Source: an uncultured Bacteroidales bacterium (lineage in GTDB: Bacteria; Bacteroidota; Bacteroidia; Bacteroidales; Paludibacteraceae). Taken from it: 29,815 bases of DNA. The DNA lies in assembly GCA_937901025.1 (NCBI GenBank), contig CALCGR010000086.1, positions 1 to 29,815 of the forward strand, read 5' to 3'. The notes beneath the pieces are model-generated. The model saw nothing but the letters and a program-made list of their open reading frames with translations, was not told the origin of the DNA and ran no database searches. Below, piece by piece: positions 8,690 to 17,840 of the stretch. Both the position numbers and the translations under genes were made by a program. Within the stretch, counting starts at the first letter, position 1. The number at the start of each line of letters is the position of its first letter.

Positions 8690-10503
8690 CCTATAGCACT
8701 CACATAGAATCTATTTTGCGGCAATTGCCCGAAGAACCCGGGGTATATCAGTATTTTGATGCTTCCGGGACGGTAATCTATGTGGGTAAGGCTAAAAACC
8801 TAAAGCGAAGGGTGAGTAGTTATTTCCAGAAAGAACAGGATCGCTATAAAACCACCCAATTGGTACGCCATATTGAGGATATTAAATATGTGGTTGTTGA
8901 TAGCGAGCAAGACGCCTTCTTGTTGGAAAATAATCTAATTAAACAATACCAACCCCGCTACAATATTCTTCTTAAGGACGGGAAGTCGTATCCGAGCATT
9001 TGTATTTCTAAAGAACCTTATCCTCGGATATTTAAAACCCGGCAGATTGTAAAAAATAAAGGAGAATACTACGGCCCCTATGGCTTTGGCGGCACGTTAG
9101 ACCTTGTGCTTGAACTCATCCACAAGTTATACCCTATACGCACGTGTAATCTGCCCTTAAGTGAAGACCGGATTGCGAATAATCGCTATAAGGTTTGTCT
9201 CAAATACCACCTCAAAAACTGCTGTGGCGTATGCCAGGCTAAGCCGGAAGCTGCTTTATATCAACATTGGATACAACAAGCAAGGCAAATCATAAAAGGG
9301 GATGCTCATAATATTGCAAAGGAATTACAGGTCCAAATGATGGAGTTTTCTGCAAAAATGCAATACGAACAAGCTCAACAAGTGAAGGAAAAATTAGACT
9401 TGTTGGAAAAGTTTAATAGCAAGAATATTATAACGAATTCATCGATAAAAGATGTGGATGTGTGTGGGTACGACGAACAGGGTGATCGCGTGTTTGTATC
9501 CATGCTGCATATCCATAATGGCTGTGTGGTTCAAGGACAAACCATTGAGTATAAAAGACAAATGGGCGAAACTCGCGAACAGATGTTAGCATATGGTATT
9601 CGCGAATTAAGGGATCGTTTTCATTCTACCACTAAGGATGTTATAATTCCATTTATTCCCGATGTAATCGACGAAACTTTACATTTATATATTGCCACAT
9701 CCGGCGAGAAAAAGAAACTCTTAAACCTGGCAATGCGTAATGTTAGCCAATATAAACAAGATGTCCTTAAACAAGCAGACAAACTCAATCCCGACCAAAG
9801 AGCTGCCCGTATCTTAGGCGAACTTCAATCCTTATTGCACTTGCCAAGTCTTCCCGTATTCATCGATAGTTTTGATAATTCAAATATTCAGGGAACGAAC
9901 GCGGTCGGTTGTTGTATAACGTTTAAAAAAGCACGACCCTCCAAATCCGATTATAAAAGATTTAATATACAAACCGTTAGAGGTGCTGATGATTATGCCT
10001 CTATGCGTGAAATTGTACTTAGAAGATATCGAGATCTTCTCGATGAAAACGAACCTTTACCGGATTTAATCATTGCCGATGGCGGACTCGGGCAGATGCA
10101 TGCGATTCGTGAAGTGATTGAAGACCAATTAGGACTGCATATCCCTATTGCGGGATTAAAGAAAGACGAACACCATCACACCCAAACGCTCCTTTATGGT
10201 TTTCCTCCACAAGAGTTTATGCTTCCCGTTACCGGAGAACTGTTTCGATTGTTGGTTCAAATCCAAGACGAGGTACATCGATTTGCCATCGCCTTCCATA
10301 AAAAGAAACGAAGCAAGGCCCAAATTCATAGCCAACTCGATGATTTACAGGGAGTTGGCCCTGTAAGAAAACAAAAAATCTTATCCCATTTCGGCAGCCT
10401 AAAGCAAGCTAGAACGGCATCCTTGGAAGAGTGGAAGCGTTTGCTTGGAAACAACTATGGATCAATGATTTATGAACAAATACAATCAAATTTATCCCTT
10501 TGA
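8686..10503 (+). CDS. uvrC: UvrABC excinuclease subunit C
   Basis: UvrC makes both incisions around a lesion in nucleotide excision repair. Domains seen in order along 605 residues are as follows. An N-terminal GIY-YIG nuclease has PGVYQYFDA and VIYVGKAKNLKRRV (about 18-47). A cysteine-containing region follows with CLKYHLKNCCGVC (about 172-184). A UVR helix is marked by QYEQAQQVKEKL (about 226-237). An RNase H-like nuclease region contains DSFDNSNIQGTNAVG and PDLIIADGG. A helix-hairpin-helix DNA-binding tail contains LQGVGPVRKQKIL. The length is normal. The start overlaps the apt stop, so the two are translationally coupled. Confidence 0.97.
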   Translation: MTYSTHIESILRQLPEEPGVYQYFDASGTVIYVGKAKNLKRRVSSYFQKEQDRYKTTQLVRHIEDIKYVVVDSEQDAFLLENNLIKQYQPRYNILLKDGKSYPSICISKEPYPRIFKTRQIVKNKGEYYGPYGFGGTLDLVLELIHKLYPIRTCNLPLSEDRIANNRYKVCLKYHLKNCCGVCQAKPEAALYQHWIQQARQIIKGDAHNIAKELQVQMMEFSAKMQYEQAQQVKEKLDLLEKFNSKNIITNSSIKDVDVCGYDEQGDRVFVSMLHIHNGCVVQGQTIEYKRQMGETREQMLAYGIRELRDRFHSTTKDVIIPFIPDVIDETLHLYIATSGEKKKLLNLAMRNVSQYKQDVLKQADKLNPDQRAARILGELQSLLHLPSLPVFIDSFDNSNIQGTNAVGCCITFKKARPSKSDYKRFNIQTVRGADDYASMREIVLRRYRDLLDENEPLPDLIIADGGLGQMHAIREVIEDQLGLHIPIAGLKKDEHHHTQTLLYGFPPQEFMLPVTGELFRLLVQIQDEVHRFAIAFHKKKRSKAQIHSQLDDLQGVGPVRKQKILSHFGSLKQARTASLEEWKRLLGNNYGSMIYEQIQSNLSL

Positions 10504-10522
10504 GAATTGAATATTTGTAATT

Positions 10523-10996
10523 ATGTTGACTACTTATCTATTAAAAAAAGACGAATTTGACCACCTGTCACTCTATAACGAGAAGAGTCAAGAAGTGTCT
10601 GTCTTAAATCTGCTTCAAAAAGCAGGCCGCCATCGGGTCTTTGCTTTTTATGGCACTATGGGTGCCGGTAAGACAACCCTACTCAAAAAACTATGTGAGG
10701 CGATGGGAACCGCGGATGTTGTCAATAGTCCTACATTTGCCATTGTTAATGTTTATGAACTTCCAAGCGAAGCGGCTGCTCAATACGGGAATGAGATTTA
10801 CCACTTTGACTGTTATCGATTAAAGAATGTGCGCGAGGCTCAAGACTTTGGTGCCGAAGAATATATCTATTCCGGAAACTACTGCTTTATTGAATGGCCG
10901 GAGATGATAGACTCCTTATTGCCGGAAGATGTGATATCGCTTACTATTAAGGTTCTTGATAATGGGGACCGCCAAATAATGTTTGAAACGTTATGA
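10523..10996 (+). CDS. tsaE: tRNA threonylcarbamoyladenosine biosynthesis ATPase TsaE
   Basis: TsaE is the P-loop ATPase that drives the TsaB-TsaD complex in making t6A37 on ANN-decoding tRNAs. The product is 157 residues. Walker A is GTMGAGKTT (44-52). Further family motifs are NSPTFAIVNVYE (68-79), HFDCYRL (94-100) and FIEWPE (122-127), the last being the hallmark of the family. It follows uvrC after 19 bases and overlaps the next gene by ATGA. With mnmG, it is the second tRNA anticodon-loop modification gene in this transcript. Confidence 0.95.
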   Translation: MLTTYLLKKDEFDHLSLYNEKSQEVSVLNLLQKAGRHRVFAFYGTMGAGKTTLLKKLCEAMGTADVVNSPTFAIVNVYELPSEAAAQYGNEIYHFDCYRLKNVREAQDFGAEEYIYSGNYCFIEWPEMIDSLLPEDVISLTIKVLDNGDRQIMFETL

Positions 10997-11787
10997 AAAG
11001 ACTTCTGCTACTAATCGTTTTTTGTCCCCTCCTGATTTGGGCAGAACCGGTGGAGCATGAGAATATTTTAAAGATCCACTACGGAGGCATCTGGCAACAA
11101 GACTCTTACCTTACTCCGCTTCGCTATCAAGGCCAAGAAGTCGGTCTGGGTAATGAATGGTGGCAGCCCTTCTCGCAGCACGCACATTGGAATCACGTGG
11201 GAATGCTCGATGTGAGGGGGTGTTGGTTCACCAGTCCCGCTAAAACCAATCGCCTATATGCCGCAGCGGTTCAGTTTGGTTGGGGTGCGCATTATCATTG
11301 GGATTGGACTGAATCCGGACTGCAAATTATATTGGGTCCTTATTTGGAATGCGAGTGGATGGGAAGGTATATGGCAACCAATATCAATAAGCCTTATTCC
11401 ATGGATGTGGGCGCACAAGTGTTTGCTATGACCGGATTGCGTTGGCGTTTTGGCGGAAAGAAGACAAGTTATCGCTTGGGTTATACCCTGCGCGTGAATA
11501 TGATAGGTGTGGATTTTTTACCGGAGTATTTTGAGAGTTATTATGAGATCACTGAGGGCATTCGCGGACAAGTCCGGTGTGCCGGCTTGTGGAATCATCA
11601 ATCTATCAACCAACAACTGGCATTGGACATGCAATTTCCTCATTCTACTTGGCGGGTGGGGGTAGAACATCAGTTCTTGAACTATGGAACAAGCAACATG
11701 AGCATGCAACGAAACCAAATAAACTTAATCATAGGCTGTCTTTGGCGATATAAAATCCGTCCCACAGAACGTTTCATAACCAAATGA
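10993..11787 (+). CDS. Putative outer-membrane beta-barrel protein of unknown function
   Basis: I do not recognise this 264-residue protein with certainty. It starts with a signal peptide (MKRLLLLIVFCPLLIWAEP, cleavage probably after WA at about residue 17). The rest alternates polar and aromatic residues in short strands (for example YAAAVQFGWGAHYHWDW, YRLGYTLRVNMIGVDF), is rich in Trp, Tyr and Gly, and ends in beta-like segments. This suggests a small outer-membrane barrel like the DUF3316-type proteins of Bacteroidetes; that family name is a guess. It is coupled by four-base overlaps both to tsaE upstream and to the S41-like lipoprotein downstream. Confidence 0.6.
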   Translation: MKRLLLLIVFCPLLIWAEPVEHENILKIHYGGIWQQDSYLTPLRYQGQEVGLGNEWWQPFSQHAHWNHVGMLDVRGCWFTSPAKTNRLYAAAVQFGWGAHYHWDWTESGLQIILGPYLECEWMGRYMATNINKPYSMDVGAQVFAMTGLRWRFGGKKTSYRLGYTLRVNMIGVDFLPEYFESYYEITEGIRGQVRCAGLWNHQSINQQLALDMQFPHSTWRVGVEHQFLNYGTSNMSMQRNQINLIIGCLWRYKIRPTERFITK

Positions 11788-12800
11788 AAATGAAAAAAAT
11801 AATTCTTATAGTGTCATTTTGTTTTTTAGCATTTGCTTGTAAAACAAAAAACGAAATAGAGGTCACATGGGATGCTAAAACCAATGTGGACTTCCTTTGG
11901 CAGACCATTGATACGAAATATTGTTTTTTAGAGGAGAAAAAGGTTGATTGGAATGCAATTCATAATGAATATCTCTCCCTTGCAGAGGACCTTGATCCTT
12001 CGCAACGCGATTATGACGAACAACTCTTTGACTTATGTGCTCAGATGCTTAATCTTCTGAAAGATGGACATGTGAACCTCTATTCTTGGTTCGATGTTTC
12101 ATCTTATGACGGGTGGTATCGTGAGGCATATCCTAATTTTAATTTATCCCTCATCTTTACTAAATATGTTCCTTCCTATCGAACGGCGAGTGGATTAACA
12201 TATGGCTATCTCTCCCCTGAAGTTACTTCTCAGAGTATAGGCTATATCTATTACTCTTCCTTTAATAATAGTTGTGCTTCGCTGGCAGGAGTACTCAGTA
12301 AATTGTCGGATGCAAAAGTGCTTATTATTGATGTGAGAAACAATGGCGGAGGCGATTTGAGTAACGCTTATACACTGGCGGCACCTTTCTTTACTGAGGA
12401 TAAACAAGTGGGGTATTGGCAACATAAGAACGGACCCGAACATGATGCTTTTTCGCCTTTGGAATCGCTCATGGTAAAGGCAGACACTAAGGTCCAATGG
12501 CGTCGTCCTGTGTATGTGCTAACCAACCGTCGCTGCTTCTCTGCAACGAATTTCTTTGTCTCTTGTATGACCCAAGCGGATAAGGTCACATTGGTGGGAG
12601 ACACTACCGGCGGCGGAGGCGGTCTGCCGATGAGTTATGAGATGCCTTGCGGATGGACCGTTCGTTTCTCAACAGTAAAAATGTATGATGTTCATCAGCA
12701 TTCGATTGAACAAGGTATTGCTCCTGCCATTCGCGTCGACAACACCCGGTCGGATGTAGACGATATAATAGAAAAAGTGATTGCGCTAACGAATAATTAA
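11784..12800 (+). CDS. S41 family peptidase-like lipoprotein
   Basis: The 338-residue product is an exported lipoprotein: the signal peptide ends in the lipobox LAFAC, with the lipidated Cys at residue 19. The C-terminal half matches the tail-specific/tricorn-like S41 serine peptidase core, with IIDVRNNGGGD, then TNRRCFSATNFF containing the expected nucleophile Ser (FSAT), then VGDTTGGGGGLPMSYE. No PDZ domain is evident. The Lys of CtpA-type enzymes is not visible, so a Ser-dependent mechanism of another type, or a non-catalytic role, is possible. The substrate is unknown. It overlaps the upstream barrel gene by four bases and precedes a LolD-like gene by six. Confidence 0.8.
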   Translation: MKMKKIILIVSFCFLAFACKTKNEIEVTWDAKTNVDFLWQTIDTKYCFLEEKKVDWNAIHNEYLSLAEDLDPSQRDYDEQLFDLCAQMLNLLKDGHVNLYSWFDVSSYDGWYREAYPNFNLSLIFTKYVPSYRTASGLTYGYLSPEVTSQSIGYIYYSSFNNSCASLAGVLSKLSDAKVLIIDVRNNGGGDLSNAYTLAAPFFTEDKQVGYWQHKNGPEHDAFSPLESLMVKADTKVQWRRPVYVLTNRRCFSATNFFVSCMTQADKVTLVGDTTGGGGGLPMSYEMPCGWTVRFSTVKMYDVHQHSIEQGIAPAIRVDNTRSDVDDIIEKVIALTNN

Positions 12801-12806
12801 ACGAAT

Positions 12807-13457
12807 ATGATAGAAATCAAAAAGGTAAGTAAGTCCTTTGGCGACTTAAACGTATTACAATCGGTCAATCTCACCATTCAACAAGGAGAGATTGTTAGTA
12901 TTGTCGGAAAAAGCGGAGCAGGAAAAACCACCCTTTTGCAGATTATTGGCTCGCTCGATTGCCCCACCTCCGGAACGGTGCTGATGGATGGTGTGGACTT
13001 GTTTCAACTATCGGACAAACAATTAGCGCAATTTCGAAATCGTCACATTGGGTTTATATTCCAGTTTCATCAACTCTTACCGGAATTTACGGCTCTTGAG
13101 AACGTGATGATGCCGGGACTTATCGCGGGAGAAGACCGCGATCGGGTAAGTGCTCGAGCACAGCAATTATTAATAGAATTAGGCTTAAAAGAACGCATGA
13201 CTCATAAACCCGCCCAACTCTCCGGTGGCGAAAAACAACGGGTCGCAGCCGCAAGAGCGATGATGATGAAACCCTCTATCATCTTGGCCGACGAACCTTC
13301 AGGCAGTTTGGACGAAAGCAATAAAAAAGAACTTCACCAACTCTTACTACGTATGCGATCGGAGTTCGGGCAAACCATCTTAATCGTTACCCACGATAAG
13401 GAACTGGCTCAAATAAGCGACCGTATCGTTGAACTCAAAGATGGTAAATTAAACTAA
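12807..13457 (+). CDS. LolD-like ABC transporter ATP-binding protein
   Basis: This is a 216-residue ABC ATPase of the LolD/MacB/FtsE group, best matching LolD, which powers release of lipoproteins from the inner membrane. Motifs are Walker A GKSGAGKTT (34-42), Q-loop FQFHQLLPEFTALENVM (85-101), signature LSGGE (138-142), Walker B IILADEPSGSLD (158-169) and switch His in THD (H196). No LolC/E-type permease gene is adjacent, so the partner must lie elsewhere. The gene sits between two lipoprotein genes, which fits a role in lipoprotein traffic but does not prove it. Confidence 0.8.
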   Translation: MIEIKKVSKSFGDLNVLQSVNLTIQQGEIVSIVGKSGAGKTTLLQIIGSLDCPTSGTVLMDGVDLFQLSDKQLAQFRNRHIGFIFQFHQLLPEFTALENVMMPGLIAGEDRDRVSARAQQLLIELGLKERMTHKPAQLSGGEKQRVAAARAMMMKPSIILADEPSGSLDESNKKELHQLLLRMRSEFGQTILIVTHDKELAQISDRIVELKDGKLN

Positions 13458-13458
13458 G

Positions 13459-14466
13459 ATGAAAAAGTATTTTGCTATTTTTTCGGTTCTACTTCTCTTT
13501 GTTGGCTGTCAGCCTAAAGAGCGGTTCTTCCCTGCGAATCTCGAACCGGTTTCTATTTCGATTCAGCGTTTTGATAATGCTCTCATGCGCGTGAGAACAG
13601 ATTCGATTCGAGAGGATGTGCGCGCATTGTATCAACAATTTCCCTTGTTTATGCCCGTTTTTATGGAGGATGTGTTGGGCGTTTATCGCCAAGACACCGA
13701 TTATCTTTGCGCTGCTCTTCCTGCCTTCCTTACGGACACCCTCTACGGCTTCGAACAAACCAACCGATACGAACAAACCCTTTTTCAGGATATATCGGAT
13801 ATAGAGCATTCAATCTCCTCTGCGTTCAGTCGCATTCATTATCTCTATTCTGACTGGTCGATTCCAACCCTCTATTTCTTTGTATCCGGTTTCCAAACAT
13901 CCCTCTGCTGGGTTGGTGAGGATATGGCCGTGGGCTGTGATATGTATTTAGGGAGCGATTATCCGTACTATAATAGGGTAGTGCACCATTATCAAAAACA
14001 AACGATGCGCAAAGAATGTCTACCGGCCGATGTGGTAAGTGCCTATCTGTTTGCTCATGTTCCTTATCCGTGCCGTCAGCGCCGATTATTAGACGGAATG
14101 CTCTATCAAGGGAGGATAATCTATCTTTTATCCCTTTGTTTTCCAAACTTACCGGATTATGAGGTAATAGGATATAGCAAGGAACAATGGGCGTGGTGCG
14201 AACAACACGAACAAGATATTTGGAATATGTTGATGGATAAAAAAGATCTCTTCAAATATGACAACCTTACCTTGGCGTCCTATCTGAATGACGGACCTTT
14301 TACCGCGGAGATTTCACAACAATGTCCGGCCCGTATCGGCGTGTGGCTTGGGTGGCGTATTATTGATAGTTATGTAAGACACCACGATGAGGTGTCGCTT
14401 GTCGATCTTATGTCTCAAGCTGATAGCCAGCAGATCTTAGAGCAGAGCGCTTACCGGCCCAAATAA
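13459..14466 (+). CDS. GldB-like gliding motility lipoprotein homologue
   Basis: The 335-residue lipoprotein has the lipobox LFVGC with Cys17. It resembles GldB, first described as essential for Flavobacterium gliding but widespread in non-gliding Bacteroidetes. Supporting segments are ISIQRFDNALM near the N-terminus and VGCDMYLGSDYPYY in the middle, which matches the GldB hallmark, followed by MLYQGRIIYLL. Whether gliding or type IX secretion exists here cannot be told from this window. It starts one base after the LolD-like gene and is the last gene of the long plus-strand train; only 11 bases separate it from the convergent minus-strand gene. Confidence 0.78.
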   Translation: MKKYFAIFSVLLLFVGCQPKERFFPANLEPVSISIQRFDNALMRVRTDSIREDVRALYQQFPLFMPVFMEDVLGVYRQDTDYLCAALPAFLTDTLYGFEQTNRYEQTLFQDISDIEHSISSAFSRIHYLYSDWSIPTLYFFVSGFQTSLCWVGEDMAVGCDMYLGSDYPYYNRVVHHYQKQTMRKECLPADVVSAYLFAHVPYPCRQRRLLDGMLYQGRIIYLLSLCFPNLPDYEVIGYSKEQWAWCEQHEQDIWNMLMDKKDLFKYDNLTLASYLNDGPFTAEISQQCPARIGVWLGWRIIDSYVRHHDEVSLVDLMSQADSQQILEQSAYRPK

Positions 14467-14477
14467 GGGATAAAAAA

Positions 14478-15083
14478 TTATCGAGCATCCACTCCCGCTC
14501 CCACTTCGCGATACGTATGTAAATCTAAATTGTCACTTACATACTTGAGTGAACAAAGACGGGTGAATCCCATTGCCGCGATAAAACAAACTTCCATATC
14601 AAAAGCGCAATCGCGGAAAATACTTTCCGTTACAAAATCTACGCCCGAATAACAAACAGCCCGGTGCATCTTCTCGGCAATAGCGGGGGGGGCGCCGATC
14701 TCTTGTGCGCGAACCGATAAAGATAAAGCGGGCTCCGGATAGGTGACTTTCGGGTGGTGCAGACGCGCTTCGGTTACATCTACCCAACTGCCAATCTCAA
14801 AATTACTACTTCCGGCATAACCGATATTAACGACCAAAGCATCTTTGGGTATAGAACGGGTTGCCCGCATAATATTAATAGCTCCTACGCCCGTAATCAC
14901 TACTTGCCAGTCATCCTTACAAAGACCCAAGTCATCAATGAGTTTCAACTCTTGCTCTTCTGCAATAAGAATATATCCTTTCATAACGGTATGGTTTGAT
15001 TTAACATGTTTAAGATATTGTGTCCCTATGCCGACCAAAGCAATAAGGATAACCAAAATAATCAGTGTTGTATATTTCTTCAT
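14478..15083 (-). CDS. Membrane-anchored nucleoside phosphorylase/nucleosidase-like protein
   Basis: The 201-residue product combines an N-terminal membrane helix (about residues 5-24) with a compact domain of the PNP/MTA-SAH nucleosidase (PNP_UDP_1) fold. Supporting motifs in order are VVITGVGAINIMRA (61-74), VVNIGYAGSS (84-93), CYSGVDFVTES (144-154), FDMEVCFIAA (161-170, with the substrate-binding ME pair at 163-164) and YVSDNLD (181-187, with Asp184 where the catalytic Asp is expected). It is shorter than typical MtnN (about 230 aa). An internal Met at residue 34 (base 14984) would give a soluble 168-residue form. It overlaps the upstream radical SAM gene by four bases and is the last gene of the minus-strand operon. 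The substrate is not assignable. Confidence 0.7.
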   Translation of the reverse strand: MKKYTTLIILVILIALVGIGTQYLKHVKSNHTVMKGYILIAEEQELKLIDDLGLCKDDWQVVITGVGAINIMRATRSIPKDALVVNIGYAGSSNFEIGSWVDVTEARLHHPKVTYPEPALSLSVRAQEIGAPPAIAEKMHRAVCYSGVDFVTESIFRDCAFDMEVCFIAAMGFTRLCSLKYVSDNLDLHTYREVGAGVDAR

Positions 15084-15850
15084 GCGCTAATAATAATATC
15101 AAAACCTTCTTTTTGTAATGGTGCGGCAATCGCCTCCATCCGGTCTCGGCTAATCTTATTTAACGTCTTCACCGGTGTTGCTCGATCAATGACATAAATC
15201 ATCACCTGTTTGGGCTGTAAGGTTCGTACCGCTTGTTGCCAAGCTCGCACTTCTTCCGTTGTGGTATTGTCAACAATAACCCCGTTTACTTGACCCTTCA
15301 AAAAACAGGTTTGTAGGATAAAATCTCCATGGAACAATTGCAAGTGTTCCAGAATCTCGCTTACCCTTAAATCCTTCTTGACGGGCTCGTCAATAAGAAG
15401 CATCGTTGTGTCGATGGCGGAGTCTAACTTCAGGATACGATGATCGCATAACCAAAGAGCCTTGACAACATCCTCTCTCCCGAGTTGGGTGGAGTTGGAG
15501 AGCACGCTTACTTTGGCTTGAGGACAATACTGATTCCTTAATTGACAAGTGTCTTCAATAATCCCCAAAAACTCCGGGTGTAGGGTGGGCTCCCCATTGC
15601 CGGAAAAAGTGATGACATCCAAGGGCAGATGGTCTGCCGACACGTAGGATGTTAAGAACTGTTCTAAAGCCTCTCTCACCTCTTGCCGTGAGGGAAGGTG
15701 GGGGCGCAAAACAGGGTGATTAAACCCGCACTCGCAATAGATACAATCAAAAGTGCACACCTTATCCGTTGTGGGCATAAGGTTAATGCCCAACGAGTTT
15801 CCTAAGCGGCGGGAGTGAATAGGGCCATATATGATGCTGTCAAAAAGCAT
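15080..15850 (-). CDS. Radical SAM protein, COG0731-like Fe-S oxidoreductase
   Basis: The 256-residue radical SAM protein has the cluster motif C32-x3-C36-x2-C39 (CTFDCIYC). A SAM-binding segment, VITFSGNGEPTLHPEF, follows near residue 98. The N-terminus YGPIHSRRLGNSLGINLMP is typical of a widespread family (COG0731-like) with no settled function; related proteins act in tRNA wybutosine or cofactor pathways, but nothing here decides between them. It starts three bases after the dnaG stop and overlaps the nucleosidase-like gene by four. Confidence 0.82.
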   Translation of the reverse strand: MLFDSIIYGPIHSRRLGNSLGINLMPTTDKVCTFDCIYCECGFNHPVLRPHLPSRQEVREALEQFLTSYVSADHLPLDVITFSGNGEPTLHPEFLGIIEDTCQLRNQYCPQAKVSVLSNSTQLGREDVVKALWLCDHRILKLDSAIDTTMLLIDEPVKKDLRVSEILEHLQLFHGDFILQTCFLKGQVNGVIVDNTTTEEVRAWQQAVRTLQPKQVMIYVIDRATPVKTLNKISRDRMEAIAAPLQKEGFDIIISA

Positions 15851-15853
15851 AAT

Positions 15854-17833
15854 TTAATTCGTGATAACGCGGTTGCCGAGTTGTTTACAAAACTCATTTC
15901 GCAATTGTAGTAGGGGCGACAACTGCGTTAAGAGTTGAATCTGCAAGTCCGAATCTTTGTTGATTTGTGCCTTTTTGATGTCTTTTTCTATTTGATCAAT
16001 CTGTTGAAGCAAAATAGCATATTTAAGTTCCATCAACAACTGAACGACTAAGTCCGCTAATGTCTTGGATTCTTTCTGAAAGAGTTTGCTGAGTTGATAG
16101 CGATCAGCTATCAGCTCAACGGCAAACGAACTTATCTCTACATCCGGATGAAACTTAAAGAAGTGTTCCGCCACGAACGGATCATCATGATAATGTGCCA
16201 TATATTCATCCGCCATTTTTTGGTATAACGAATTAGGCATCTTAATTTGATCCTGTTTTAACTGCTCAATAATGTATTCGCCCGCTAAGATATTTCCTTT
16301 TTCATCCGCAAAAATCGGACGCTCGCCATAGCGTACAATCATCTGCATCAAATTGCGGAAGTTCTCTCCGAAATTATCTACAAAACCGGAACTGCCGGCC
16401 GGTTTGTTTTCCGGAAGAACAGCCTCCAATTCCTGTTTGGTTTCTTGCTCTTTTTGTTGTTTAATAACCTCTTGATATTCCTCTCTTCTTAGTCTTGCCA
16501 CCTCCCTTAATAGGATGTTTTCGGCGATATGCAATTGGTCCGAGGAGTCTTTAATATACACTTGCCTCGTGATGGCATCCGGAATCTTACTAATCGAAAC
16601 GGCTACACTCTTAATCAGTTCCGAACGTTTCTGTGGGTCATTACCGGCATCCGCCCCTAAAGCCTGAATCTTATACCGGATAAAATCAACCTGATGGGTG
16701 GTGATATATTCGATAAAATCGGAGGCATTATGACTTCGGGCAAACGAATCCGGGTCCTCTCCGTTAGGCAGTAATAAAACCTTGATATTAAACCCTTCTT
16801 CCAGGAACATGTCAATACCCCGTAAGGCTGCATGAATACCCGCAGCATCGCCATCGTAAATGACGGTGATGTTGTTTGTGAATCGACGAATGAGTTTGAT
16901 CTGCGGAGTCGTTAATGCCGTACCTCCACTGCAAACCACATTCTCTATTCCCGCTTGATGCATGGAGATGACATCCATTTGACCTTCAACCATATAGCAT
17001 AGGTTCTGCCTTACAATCGCTTGCTTGGCAAAATACATACCGTATAACTCATTGGTCTTGGAATAAATGATACTATCCGGGGAGTTGATGTATTTGCCTA
17101 CATGGATCTCCTCTCCGTTCTTGTCGTATTTCTTTTTTAATATCCGTCCTGCAAAAGCGACCGTCTTACCGCTCACGGTATGAATGGGGAAAATGACGCG
17201 GTCGCGGAATCGGTCGAACAGGTCGTCTTTATCACCCTTTCCTACCAATCCGGTTCCTAATTTTGTATCCACATTATTGGTGATATACGACTCCTGAAAA
17301 CCTTGTTTTTGTAGGAACTTGGTCAGTTGATTGCCTTTGTCGGGAGCATAACCTAATTGGAACTTACGAACGATATCTTCCCTCAGCCCGCGTTCCCTAA
17401 AGTAACTCAATCCGATAGCCTGCCCCTCCGGCGTCTCCCATAACTGTTCTTGGAACCATTTATTGGCGGCATCGTTCACAACAAACATCGATTCGCGGTC
17501 GTCTTGTAACTGCTGCTCCTCTTTAGTGAGTTGTCGCTCCTCAATCTCAATATGGTACTTCTTTGCTACTTGCTTTACCGCATCGGCAAACCCGCATTGC
17601 TCAATATCCATAATAAACCCGATGGCATGCCCCGATTTGCCGCAGCCGAAACATTTGTATATTCCCTTGGATGGCGACACAGTGAAGGATCCTGTCTTCT
17701 CGTTGTGGAAAGGACAAAGACCAATCATATTTGCTCCCCGTTTCTTTAGGGACACATAATCACCCACCACCTCCTCGATTTTGGCGGCTTCGAATACACG
17801 CTCAACGGTTTCTTTGGGTATCATATAAGCCAT
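15854..17833 (-). CDS. dnaG: DNA primase DnaG
   Basis: DnaG makes RNA primers at the replication fork. The zinc-binding domain is at the N-terminus (LCPFHNEKTGSF to YKCFGCGKSGHAIGF, CHC2 type). The catalytic RNAP core and Toprim domain follow, with MVEGQMDVISMHQAG, SGGTAL and IYDGDAAG. The C-terminal region is helical, as expected for the helicase-binding part. The product is 659 residues from ATG 17833 (MAYMIPKE). ATG 17824 (MIPKETVERVF) matches the family N-terminus better, and a TTG at 17839 also exists. The gene follows the PorT-like gene closely inside an envelope-biogenesis operon rather than the classical rpsU-dnaG-rpoD setting. Confidence 0.96.
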   Translation of the reverse strand: MAYMIPKETVERVFEAAKIEEVVGDYVSLKKRGANMIGLCPFHNEKTGSFTVSPSKGIYKCFGCGKSGHAIGFIMDIEQCGFADAVKQVAKKYHIEIEERQLTKEEQQLQDDRESMFVVNDAANKWFQEQLWETPEGQAIGLSYFRERGLREDIVRKFQLGYAPDKGNQLTKFLQKQGFQESYITNNVDTKLGTGLVGKGDKDDLFDRFRDRVIFPIHTVSGKTVAFAGRILKKKYDKNGEEIHVGKYINSPDSIIYSKTNELYGMYFAKQAIVRQNLCYMVEGQMDVISMHQAGIENVVCSGGTALTTPQIKLIRRFTNNITVIYDGDAAGIHAALRGIDMFLEEGFNIKVLLLPNGEDPDSFARSHNASDFIEYITTHQVDFIRYKIQALGADAGNDPQKRSELIKSVAVSISKIPDAITRQVYIKDSSDQLHIAENILLREVARLRREEYQEVIKQQKEQETKQELEAVLPENKPAGSSGFVDNFGENFRNLMQMIVRYGERPIFADEKGNILAGEYIIEQLKQDQIKMPNSLYQKMADEYMAHYHDDPFVAEHFFKFHPDVEISSFAVELIADRYQLSKLFQKESKTLADLVVQLLMELKYAILLQQIDQIEKDIKKAQINKDSDLQIQLLTQLSPLLQLRNEFCKQLGNRVITN

Positions 17834-17840
17834 AAGCAAA

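Noticed and set aside
14467..14484. A possible bidirectional terminator between the convergent gldB-like and nucleosidase-like genes.
   Set aside because: Only a weak five-base AT-rich stem (GATAA/TTATC) is present, which is too unstable for a confident terminator call.
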